From NCBI RefSeq assembly GCF_004366075.1, contig NZ_SODU01000002.1, forward strand, positions 1,176,659 to 1,240,658: a stretch of 64,000 nt of DNA, given 5' to 3'. Positions within the stretch are counted from its first letter, which is position 1; the number at the start of each line of letters is the position of its first letter. A model generated the notes under the pieces. That model saw only the letters and a program-made list of their open reading frames with translations. It was not told where the DNA came from and did no database searches. The position numbers and the translations under genes are program-made. The DNA is from Kribbella pratensis (lineage in GTDB: Bacteria > Actinomycetota > Actinomycetes > Propionibacteriales > Kribbellaceae). Positions 50,663 through 58,379 of the stretch are shown one piece after another.

Positions 50663-51300
50663 GAGGCGCGCTCGAGGAGCCAGCCGCGGTCGGCTGCCTT
50701 GACGCCGGCTTGGAAGCGGCTGCGGGCGCCGAGGCGGTTCATGATCTGCGCGACCATCCGGCGTACCGTCCGGACCGAGATGTTCAGATGTGCCGCGGCC
50801 ACCTCGTCGGTCGCGCCGAGGGCCAGCAGGCGCAGCATCTCCTGCTCGCGCAGCGAAAGGTCGGCCTCGTCCGGCAGATCCCGGTCGGCCAGCGGTACGG
50901 CGTCCGGCCAGATCCGCTCGAACAGCTCCAGCGCGGTCACCACCACGCTGGTCAGCCGCAGTACGGCGATGCTGCCGTTGGTGGTGTCGGCGGGGAGCAC
51001 GGCGACCGAACGGTCGATCACGATCGCGTTCATCGGGACCTGCGGGATCGTCCGTACGGCGACACCGGCGAGCGACAACGCACCGAGGTGCCGGCCGACG
51101 GTCGGCGTGGTCCGCGCGTGGTCAGGGAAGATCGCCCGGTAGCGCACGCCGTGCTTGACCTCGCGCGGCCCGAACGTCGGACCGGCCAGGGTGCTCATGG
51201 TGATCACCTCGTCCTCTGCGGACGCGAGCAACTCGGCAAGCCCGTCGTGGGCAGGGATCTGCTGATATCCGGTCGGCGGGTTGAGCATCAGTAGAGTCAT
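50659..51300 (-). CDS. LuxR-type HTH regulator
   Basis: A 213-residue protein. The N-terminal 140 residues (ELLASAEDEVITMSTLAGPT and VRYRAIFPDHART) resemble the TrmB/PLD-like sensor of actinobacterial regulators. The C-terminal LuxR HTH reads LSLREQEMLRLLALGATDEVA then HLNISVRTVRRMVAQIM. There is no receiver domain. It overlaps EccE and the beta-helix ATPase genes by ATGA, so it is embedded in their operon and likely feeds back on it. Confidence 0.8.
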   Translation of the reverse strand: MTLLMLNPPTGYQQIPAHDGLAELLASAEDEVITMSTLAGPTFGPREVKHGVRYRAIFPDHARTTPTVGRHLGALSLAGVAVRTIPQVPMNAIVIDRSVAVLPADTTNGSIAVLRLTSVVVTALELFERIWPDAVPLADRDLPDEADLSLREQEMLRLLALGATDEVAAAHLNISVRTVRRMVAQIMNRLGARSRFQAGVKAADRGWLLERAS

Positions 51301-52568
51301 GAGAGAGGGACCCCCAGAGGTAGTGTGGCGGCGACGCCGGCGGCGTGGCGCCCGTCGAGGCGTTCGGGCTCGACCCCGAAGGAGCGGGCCAGTGTGGTCA
51401 GGACGGAGAACGCCGTGTCGAGCGTGGCCGGATGGGATGCGGCCAGGCGGAGTACGACGTCGTGGCGGGCGGAAGTCGAGTGGGCTGAGCTCGAGGTGGC
51501 GGTGACGGCGATCGTCTGCGCGGCCCCGGTCCCGGTGCCGAGCAGCGTTCCGATCAACGCGTGAGTAGTTGCTACCGGCAAGGATGCGGATCCGGCGAGT
51601 CGCACGGACAGCTGCCGGACCGGCCCGCACGACCAGGAGGTCCAGCGCTCCTGGAGTTGTCCGCGGCCGGCGTTCGCGTGGGCCAGCGCGCCGAGCGACG
51701 CGAGTGCGTCGGACTCGTCGAGCGGCATGTTCTCGACCTGCTCGCGGTCCAGCCGGCGTACGAGTCGACGGACGGTGTTGGCGAGCACCTGCCGCAACTG
51801 CTCGTCGGTCGCGATGTCCGGCGTCCGCTCGGCCGAGACCGCGATCCACGCCCGCGGGGGCTGGTTCTGCTTGACCCCGGTGTGCAGGATCAGCTGTACG
51901 CCGATGCCGACCGGCTGCTCGTCCGACGCCTCCGCGAGCTGCCCCAGTCGAGGCAGCAACTGGTGCTGAGAGTCGGGGCCGATCCGGAGCGCGACGCTTG
52001 CGCCGAACGGTCGGCTGAGTACGCCGTACCGCTGTTCGCGGACGACGATCTGGTCGGTCGAGGTCCGGCCGTGGAACGTGCTGACCAACCGGACCGCGAT
52101 GTCCTCACCGAGGTCGTGCTTGCGGCGCCGTACGAGGAAAACGAGCAGGACGCCCGCCCAGCGATACAGCCACAGGCCGCGGATGCGGACCGCTGTGAGC
52201 AGGACCAGTGACACCGCGGCGACCGAGGTCAGGATCAGTACGGTCCGCGACGCGGTGGTTGCCGCGCCGACCGCCACCACGGCCAGCTGCCAGCAGATGA
52301 TCTGCCCGACGCGAACGGCCCGGTCCGGCAGCTCGACGGTGTCGGCGACCGGTGCCGGTGCAGGCGGCTCGGCGGCCGGCTGCAGCTTCTGTTCGGACGG
52401 TTTGACCGAGCCGACCGACGCGATCAGCGTGCGCGTCGGCGGCTGCTGCACCCGAGGCTGGGCCAACGGCATCCCGACAGCGGTCGCCTGCGGAAGGGTC
52501 GTCGTGGTTCCGGCGTACTGCGCCTCACCCTCGTGCTGAGGCGCCGCGCGGTAAGCAGCGGACCTCAT
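51297..52568 (-). CDS. eccE: EccE-like type VII secretion protein
   Basis: A 423-residue protein. After an N-terminal disordered Pro/Ala region (1-85) come two closely spaced helices: VRVGQIICWQLAVVAVGAA and TVLILTSVAAVSLVLLTAV, then RIRGLWLYRWAGVLLVF, the pattern of EccE. A cytosolic or periplasmic alpha/beta domain follows. EccE is a peripheral subunit of the ESX membrane complex. No EccB, EccC, EccD, mycosin or WXG100 gene lies within the window, so this is an orphan or second copy. Overlaps the SARP gene and the LuxR gene by ATGA. Confidence 0.75.
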   Translation of the reverse strand: MRSAAYRAAPQHEGEAQYAGTTTTLPQATAVGMPLAQPRVQQPPTRTLIASVGSVKPSEQKLQPAAEPPAPAPVADTVELPDRAVRVGQIICWQLAVVAVGAATTASRTVLILTSVAAVSLVLLTAVRIRGLWLYRWAGVLLVFLVRRRKHDLGEDIAVRLVSTFHGRTSTDQIVVREQRYGVLSRPFGASVALRIGPDSQHQLLPRLGQLAEASDEQPVGIGVQLILHTGVKQNQPPRAWIAVSAERTPDIATDEQLRQVLANTVRRLVRRLDREQVENMPLDESDALASLGALAHANAGRGQLQERWTSWSCGPVRQLSVRLAGSASLPVATTHALIGTLLGTGTGAAQTIAVTATSSSAHSTSARHDVVLRLAASHPATLDTAFSVLTTLARSFGVEPERLDGRHAAGVAATLPLGVPLS

Positions 52569-54163
52569 GCGACCAGCTCCGCTTTGGGTCCGGCGACGAC
52601 CAGCAACTGGCCGGCGTGATCGCGGACGATCGGGTGGAGCTCGAACCGGCCCGGGGCCGGCTCGGTGAGCAGGTTGAGGTCCATCAGCTGATCGACCATC
52701 AGCTCGGCGTCGGACTGGCTGGTGCCGGTGAGCCGGGCCGCCTGGCGCAGGTCGAAGCGCGGCGTCGTCCCGATCAGCCGGTACAGCCGCTGGACCGCGC
52801 CCGGGAGCGCTTCGTAGGCAGCGTCGAAGCGGGCCAGGACCTCGCCCAGCGCCTGGCACCGCGCCTGCTGGTCCTCGAGGCGGGCGGCCATCCGTGCGAC
52901 GGTCCACGGCTGCCGGTTGCGCAGCCGCTCGACCAGCTGCCGGATCGCGCCCGGGTGACCGCCGCAGCAGCTCAGGATCTGCTCGAGGTCGGTCAGTTTC
53001 GCGGCCTCGTCCGGTGCCAGTACGTCGAGCGTCATCGCCGCCGTACGGTCGAGATCGCAGAGCCGGCGGCGGCTGATCACCAGCACCAGCGCGCCCGGAT
53101 CGTTCGGGAGCAGGTGCCGGACCTGGTCGGCGTGCTCGACGTTGTCCAGGATCAGCAGTCCGGTTGCCGGCGGCAACGAGGTGGGACGGTTCAGGTCGAC
53201 GTACTGCTGGGTCTCGAAACCGGAGGCGGCGGCGACCTCGAGCGCGAACGCGGTCTTGCCGATGCCCGGCATCCCGTCGATCGTGACCACACCGGTCGCG
53301 CCGCGCAGCGCGCGCAGCTCGGGACCGCGGCCGACGAAGGTGCGGACCCGCGGCGGCAGGTTCGAGCTCACCGGCGGCACCGGCGTCGGCAGGACGGCGG
53401 GGGACTCCTCGCTGAGGATCTGCTGGTGCAACGCGGTCAGCTCGGCGCACGGCTCGATCCCCAGATCGCGGACCAGAGCGGTCCGGGCTCGCTGGTACGC
53501 CGCCAGCGCGTCGTGCCGCCGCCCGACCTGCCGGTACGCCGCCATCAACCGAGCCCATGCCAGCTCGCGGAGCGGCTCCTCCTCGGTCAGCGCCCGCAGT
53601 ACGGCGATCGCCTCGGCAGGCCGCTCGAGCAGCAGTTGTGCGTCCGCAAGGTCCTCGCGGAGCGCCCGGTGCAGCTCGGTCAGCCGGTCCACCGCCGACG
53701 TCGCATCGGCCGTCAACCCGTCGTACGGCGCACCACGCCACAGACTCAGCGCGCGCTGGACAACGGTGACTGCCTGCGCCGCATCCTTCCGGCTGAGCAG
53801 CTCGCGGGCCTCGTCGCACAGGGCGGCTGCGACGTCGGCGTCGAGCTCGCCCGGCAGGACGTGCACCCGGTACGCCCCCGGCCGGCTCTCGATCCGCTCC
53901 TCCGGAAGCGAGCGGCGGAGCTGCCAGACGTACGTCTTCAGGTTGTTCTGCGCAGAGGCCGGCACGTCCCGGCCGGCCCAGACCGCGTCCACGAGCTGCT
54001 CGGTGCTGACCCAGGCGTTGCGGTGCAGCAGGAGCAGGGTCAGCACGGTCGCCGGCTTGCCGCCGCAGAGGTCCAGGGGGTGTCCGTCGGGCCCGTCGAC
54101 CTCGAGCGGGCCCAGCACCCGGAAGCTCAACCGGTCTGGTGTGTGCGCTGCGTGACCGTTCAT
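52565..54163 (-). CDS. SARP/AfsR-like regulator (BTAD + NB-ARC)
   Basis: A 532-residue regulator. An OmpR-type winged helix (LSFRVLGPLEVDGPDGHPLD, ASAQNNLKTYVWQLRRSL) is followed by the BTAD domain (ELLSRKDAAQAVTVVQRALS to AYQRARTALVRDLGIEP) and an NTPase domain with Walker A DGMPGIGKTAF. AfsR-like proteins activate promoters on direct repeats. ATG 54163 is used; a longer frame upstream is less likely because it crosses the promoter of the divergent kinase system. First gene of the four-gene cassette, which it probably activates. Confidence 0.88.
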   Translation of the reverse strand: MNGHAAHTPDRLSFRVLGPLEVDGPDGHPLDLCGGKPATVLTLLLLHRNAWVSTEQLVDAVWAGRDVPASAQNNLKTYVWQLRRSLPEERIESRPGAYRVHVLPGELDADVAAALCDEARELLSRKDAAQAVTVVQRALSLWRGAPYDGLTADATSAVDRLTELHRALREDLADAQLLLERPAEAIAVLRALTEEEPLRELAWARLMAAYRQVGRRHDALAAYQRARTALVRDLGIEPCAELTALHQQILSEESPAVLPTPVPPVSSNLPPRVRTFVGRGPELRALRGATGVVTIDGMPGIGKTAFALEVAAASGFETQQYVDLNRPTSLPPATGLLILDNVEHADQVRHLLPNDPGALVLVISRRRLCDLDRTAAMTLDVLAPDEAAKLTDLEQILSCCGGHPGAIRQLVERLRNRQPWTVARMAARLEDQQARCQALGEVLARFDAAYEALPGAVQRLYRLIGTTPRFDLRQAARLTGTSQSDAELMVDQLMDLNLLTEPAPGRFELHPIVRDHAGQLLVVAGPKAELVA

Positions 54164-54216
54164 GACACATACGATCCGGGGAGACGATGACATTTCGATG
54201 ACACGCGAGGAGGGCC

Positions 54217-54903
54217 GTGCGCGTACTGGTGGTAGAGGACGACAAGGAGCTGCAGGTGGCCGTCCCGGCGGCGCTCCGCTCCGCCAATCTCGCCGTCGAT
54301 CTGGCGGTCGACCTGGACGACGCCGACGAGAAGCTGTTCGTGAACTCGTACGACTGCGCCGTGTTCGACCGGATGTTCGAGATCGACGGCCGGAAGGTCG
54401 ACTCGCTCGCCTACGTCAGCCGTCGCCGGAAGGAGGGCTGGACCCTGCCGGTACTGTTCCTGACCGGACGGGACACGCTGGCCGACCGGGTGGACGGATT
54501 CGAGCACGGTGGCGACGACTACCTGATCAAGCCGTTCGCGGTCGAGGAGCTCATCGTCCGGGTGCTCAGCGTGGTCCGGAGGGGCCCGACCATCCGTCCG
54601 CCGATCATCAGGTACGCCGACGTGGAGCTCGACACCGCCCGCCGTACCGTGCACCGGGCCGGCGTGCTGGTGACCCTGCGAGGCAAGGAGTTCTGCGTGC
54701 TGGAGTACCTGATGTCGCGGCCCGAGCAGCTGGTCACCCGGGCCGAGCTGATCGACCACTGCTGGGACGGCGACGGCCCGATGTCGAACGTCGTCGACGT
54801 CACGATCACCCGGCTGCGCAACCGGCTGCGCGGCGGTCCGGATCTGGTCGAAGCCGTTCGCGGCCAGGGGTACCGCCTGTACAGCCCAGGTGGTGCCGGA
54901 TGA
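54217..54903 (+). CDS. OmpR-type response regulator
   Basis: A 228-residue response regulator. Receiver: LVVEDDKELQ, phospho-Asp51 in VFDRMF, and LIKPF with conserved Lys. DNA-binding winged helix: VTLRGKEFCVLEYLMSRPEQL, then VVDVTITRLRNRLRG and VRGQGYRLY. GTG 54217 follows GAGGAGGG. Coupled to the sensor kinase by ATGA and divergent from the SARP gene, 53 bases apart, so the two systems may share control elements. Confidence 0.93.
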   Translation: MRVLVVEDDKELQVAVPAALRSANLAVDLAVDLDDADEKLFVNSYDCAVFDRMFEIDGRKVDSLAYVSRRRKEGWTLPVLFLTGRDTLADRVDGFEHGGDDYLIKPFAVEELIVRVLSVVRRGPTIRPPIIRYADVELDTARRTVHRAGVLVTLRGKEFCVLEYLMSRPEQLVTRAELIDHCWDGDGPMSNVVDVTITRLRNRLRGGPDLVEAVRGQGYRLYSPGGAG

Positions 54904-56168
54904 GTCAGCGCGGGATGCGCGGTCCGTCGGCCGACCGGCTGCGCCGGTTGCGGTGGTGGCTGACCGTCCTGTTCACCGCTACGAACACCGTCGCTCTCAT
55001 CGTGCTCGCGCCGGTGATCATCATCCTCGACGCGCAACGCGGCGCCGATCGGATCGACCACGACCTGAGCGTGGTCACGCAGCCCGTCCTGCGGCTGATC
55101 GACGACAACCACGGTGCGCTGGTCTATGCGCGCGTGCCGGCCGATCCGTTGGCGTCCGACTGCCCGGACTTCGCGGTCATGCCGGGGAACCCGAGCGACT
55201 TCACGCCGCTGTTCAGCACGCGCGGCTGTACGCGGGTCGACACCAAGCTGTTGGCGGACCTCGCGGCCGAGTCGGTGCGGAACGGCGCACCGCTGTCCGC
55301 GGACCGGAAGGCGGTCAACGGGCATCAGATCCGGGTCGCGGTGGAGCCGTTCAAGGACTCCAACGGCCACTACTTCGGCGCCGTACTCGCCTGGCAGGAC
55401 ACGCAGAAGCAGCAGGAGCAGCATCGGCAGCTGACCATCGCGGTGCTCGTTGTCTGCGCGATCCTGATCGGCGCCGCCGCGCTCATCAGCTACTGGCTGT
55501 CCGGTCGCGCGATCCGCCCCGCGATGGCCGCTCTCGAGCAACAGGAGACGCTGCTCGCCGAGACCGCCCACGACCTGCGGACGCCGGTCGCCGCACTCCG
55601 CGCGCTCGCCGAGACAGCGCAGCGGGATCCCGAACAGCGCGCGGAACTGCTGCCGCGGACCGTCCGGCTGGCCGGGCGGATGGGCGACATCATCGACGGA
55701 CTGCTCGTCCGCGCCCGGCTCGCCGCGGGTGTGGAGCACCTCGCGATGCAGCCGGTCTGGCTCGACCAGCTGGTCGCCGGTGTGGTCGAGGACATGCCGA
55801 CCGGTGACGCCCGGTTCTCGCTGGTGACCGCGCCGACCATGGTGCGTGCCGACCCGACGCTGCTGCGGCGGGCGATCGGCAACGTGCTGGGCAACGCGAT
55901 GCGGCACGGCCGGGTGCCCGGCGCCGACCTGGCGATCATCACGGTGACGGTCGCCGACGGCCGGGTCACGGTCGCCGACCAGGGCCCGGGCATCGATCCC
56001 ACCGTCGGCGCGGACCTGTTCGAGCCGTACACGACCGGCGGCGCCTCGACCGGCCTCGGCCTGTCGATCGTGCGCTGGGTGGTGCTCGCCCACGGCGGCG
56101 ACCTGAAGGTCTACAACGCCGACGAGGGCGGCGCGATCTTCGAGATCCAGCTGCCTACCGTCCAGTAG
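54900..56168 (+). CDS. Sensor histidine kinase
   Basis: A 422-residue kinase. Two helices (about 20-44 and 178-200) enclose an external sensor of about 130 residues with two Cys (88, 110) that may form a disulfide. HAMP-like linker, then the H-box ETAHDLRTPVAALR with His224, N-box GNVLGNAMRHG, G1 DQGPGID and G2 STGLGLSIV. It phosphorylates the preceding response regulator. The stimulus is unknown, likely outside the cell. Confidence 0.93.
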   Translation: MSQRGMRGPSADRLRRLRWWLTVLFTATNTVALIVLAPVIIILDAQRGADRIDHDLSVVTQPVLRLIDDNHGALVYARVPADPLASDCPDFAVMPGNPSDFTPLFSTRGCTRVDTKLLADLAAESVRNGAPLSADRKAVNGHQIRVAVEPFKDSNGHYFGAVLAWQDTQKQQEQHRQLTIAVLVVCAILIGAAALISYWLSGRAIRPAMAALEQQETLLAETAHDLRTPVAALRALAETAQRDPEQRAELLPRTVRLAGRMGDIIDGLLVRARLAAGVEHLAMQPVWLDQLVAGVVEDMPTGDARFSLVTAPTMVRADPTLLRRAIGNVLGNAMRHGRVPGADLAIITVTVADGRVTVADQGPGIDPTVGADLFEPYTTGGASTGLGLSIVRWVVLAHGGDLKVYNADEGGAIFEIQLPTVQ

Positions 56169-56200
56169 TAGACCGGTTCTGTACGGCCGATGGACCAGGG

Positions 56201-56218
56201 CTGAGTAGGGTCACTCAG
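56201..56218 (+). promoter_or_regulatory. Small palindrome upstream of the second moxR
   Basis: CTGAGT (56201-56206) and ACTCAG (56213-56218) flank AGGGTC; TAGGGT inside could be a -10 for the MoxR operon. Arms are only 6 bp, so it may be chance. Confidence 0.35.
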
Positions 56219-56249
56219 TGCAGTTCGGCGTACACCTGGGGAGATATCT

Positions 56250-57212
56250 ATGAGCGCGACGATTCCGCCTGGCGAGGCCTATCGGCTGGTGGCGGACAAC
56301 CTGGCGAAGGTGATCCACGGGAAGCCTGAGGTGATCCGGCTGGCGCTGACCGCGCTGTTCGCCGAGGGGCACCTGCTGATCGAGGACGTGCCGGGGCTCG
56401 GCAAGACCACGCTGGCCCGGTGCATCGCCCGCAGCATCGACGCGAGCTGGAACCGGATCCAGTTCACGCCGGACCTGCTGCCCGGCGACATCACCGGCGT
56501 GATGGTCTACCACCAGGGAACCGAGTCCTTCGAGTTCCACCCGGGCGGCATCTTCGCCAACGTGGTGGTCGCGGACGAGATCAACCGCGGTACGCCGAAG
56601 ACGCAGTCCGCGCTGCTCGAGGTGATGGCCGAGCGTCGCGTCACGGTCGACTCGAACACCCGCGCCGTACCGGATCCGTTCCTGGTCATCGGCACCCAGA
56701 ATCCGATCGAGATGGAGGGCACCTACCGGTTGCCCGAGGCCCAGCTCGACCGGTTCCTGATGCGGATCGAGATCGGATACCCCGACCATGACGCCGAGGT
56801 GCGGATCGTGCTCGGCGACACCGGCCGGGTCGGACCCGACTCGCTCAGCCCGGTCATCGACGTACCGGCACTGCGGAACGCGATCGCCGCCGTCCGATCG
56901 GTCCACGTGGACCCCGCGATCAGTTCGTACGCCGTGAAACTGGCCGCCGCGACCCGCGAGCACACCGCGGTCCGGTACGGCGCCAGCCCGCGCGGCAGCA
57001 TCGCCCTGGTCCGCGCGGCCCGCGCGTTCGCCGCGACCGACGGCCGGGCGTTCACGACGCCCGACGACGTCAAGCAGGTCGCGCATCCGGTGCTCGCACA
57101 CCGGTTGGTGCTGACGCCGGACGCGGAGCTGAGCCAGCGGCCGCCGTCGTCGGTGGTCGACGAGGTCCTGTCCGCCGTACCGGCGCCGACGGCCGGCGCA
57201 ACCGCGAGCTGA
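56250..57212 (+). CDS. MoxR-type AAA ATPase (DUF58/transglutaminase cassette)
   Basis: A 320-residue MoxR ATPase: Walker A VPGLGKTT around residues 47-54, Walker B VVVADEINRG, sensor QNPIEMEGTYRLPEAQLDRF. This is the classic MRP-type subfamily. It is followed by a DUF58 and a transglutaminase-like gene, the standard partners. It probably remodels the DUF58 protein. The start ATG 56250 sits 13 bases after GGGGAG. Different subfamily from the ATPase at 384. Confidence 0.93.
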   Translation: MSATIPPGEAYRLVADNLAKVIHGKPEVIRLALTALFAEGHLLIEDVPGLGKTTLARCIARSIDASWNRIQFTPDLLPGDITGVMVYHQGTESFEFHPGGIFANVVVADEINRGTPKTQSALLEVMAERRVTVDSNTRAVPDPFLVIGTQNPIEMEGTYRLPEAQLDRFLMRIEIGYPDHDAEVRIVLGDTGRVGPDSLSPVIDVPALRNAIAAVRSVHVDPAISSYAVKLAAATREHTAVRYGASPRGSIALVRAARAFAATDGRAFTTPDDVKQVAHPVLAHRLVLTPDAELSQRPPSSVVDEVLSAVPAPTAGATAS

Positions 57213-57242
57213 CACCTTGGCCCTCGAGAACCGGTTGACGTG

Positions 57243-58379
57243 ATGAGGCTGACGGGACGCGGGGTGGCGGTGCTGCTCGGGTCGATCGCGGCCTACGTGC
57301 TGGGCGAATTGGCCGGGTACTCCGTCTTTCGCGCACTCGCCGGGATCGGGGTCGGGGCGTTGATCGCCGCGACCGTACTGACGGTGCGGCAACCGCAGGT
57401 GACTGTGCAGCGGGTGCTGTCGCCAGATCGCGTAGAGCGAGGCCGTCCGGCGCTGGCGACGCTGCGGGTGCGGAACGAGGGCACGCGTTGGCAGGCCGCC
57501 TTCGCCGCGCACGACTCGGCAGGGAACGATCGGCAGGAGGTCAAGATCCGGCGGCTCGGTCCGGGCAGCGAGGCGACGTACCGGTATGAGCTGCCGACGT
57601 TGCGGCGCGGCAAGGTCGCGGTCGGGCCGCTGACGCTCGAACGGCGTGACCCGCTCGGCCTGGCCCGCAACCGGAAGGCGACCGGCGAGGTCGCGACTTT
57701 GTGGGTGCATCCGAAGCGGCATCCGACCAAGACCGTGGTCGCCGGCCGGCCGCGGCACCACCACGTCGGGCGAACCGCGGACGACTCGTTGCGCGGATCG
57801 GCCGACCTGCGCGACGTACGCCCGTACGTCGTCGGCGACGAGGTCCGCCACCTGCACTGGAAGGCGACCGCGCGCACCGGGCAGTTGATGGTCCGCGACT
57901 ACGCCGATCCGGATCAGCCGCGACTCACCGTGCTGCTCGACACGCGGCGCGAGCCGTTGTCCGAGGCAACGTTCGAGGAGGCGACCGAGGTTGCGGCGTC
58001 GATCCTGTTCGCGGCGTCCACGGCCGGCCACCGCTGCCGGTTGGTGACCACGACCGGCGCCGACCTCGCTGCTCCCGGCGGCGCCGTCGCGTCCCGGATG
58101 TTCCTCGACGAGCTGTGCGTGGTGGAGCAGGTGGACGACAAGTCGGGTCTGGTGCCTCGCGTGCTGACCACCGGAGCGTCCGCGGGTGGCGCGATCGTCG
58201 TGGTCACCGGTGCGCGCGGATCAGCGGCGGACTTCGCTCCACTGCTCAGCCGGTACTCGTCGGTGACCGTGATCGGCCTCGGTGACGCGCAAGGTGTCGC
58301 GCCGATCCTCAGCGCGCAGGTTGTCCTCGGCGGCTCCGCCCGGGAAGCCTTGCAGCAGTGGACAGGAGTTCTGCAATGA
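57243..58379 (+). CDS. DUF58 membrane protein (VWA-like)
   Basis: A 378-residue protein. Two N-terminal helices (GVAVLLGSIAAYVLGELAG and FRALAGIGVGALIAATVL), a beta-domain, then the DUF58 signature SADLRDVRPYVVGDEVRHLHWKATAR followed by VLLDTRRE, the degenerate VWA start. It is the usual MoxR partner and may help build or sense the cell envelope. ATG 57243 or GTG 57240 are equally possible; no clear ribosome site. Overlaps the transglutaminase-like gene by ATGA. Confidence 0.88.
   Translation: MRLTGRGVAVLLGSIAAYVLGELAGYSVFRALAGIGVGALIAATVLTVRQPQVTVQRVLSPDRVERGRPALATLRVRNEGTRWQAAFAAHDSAGNDRQEVKIRRLGPGSEATYRYELPTLRRGKVAVGPLTLERRDPLGLARNRKATGEVATLWVHPKRHPTKTVVAGRPRHHHVGRTADDSLRGSADLRDVRPYVVGDEVRHLHWKATARTGQLMVRDYADPDQPRLTVLLDTRREPLSEATFEEATEVAASILFAASTAGHRCRLVTTTGADLAAPGGAVASRMFLDELCVVEQVDDKSGLVPRVLTTGASAGGAIVVVTGARGSAADFAPLLSRYSSVTVIGLGDAQGVAPILSAQVVLGGSAREALQQWTGVLQ

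Noticed and set aside
49037..52568. Complete type VII secretion locus
   Set aside because: No EccB, EccC, EccD, mycosin, WXG100, PE/PPE-like gene is seen on either side within the window; only EccE and an EccA-like ATPase are present.
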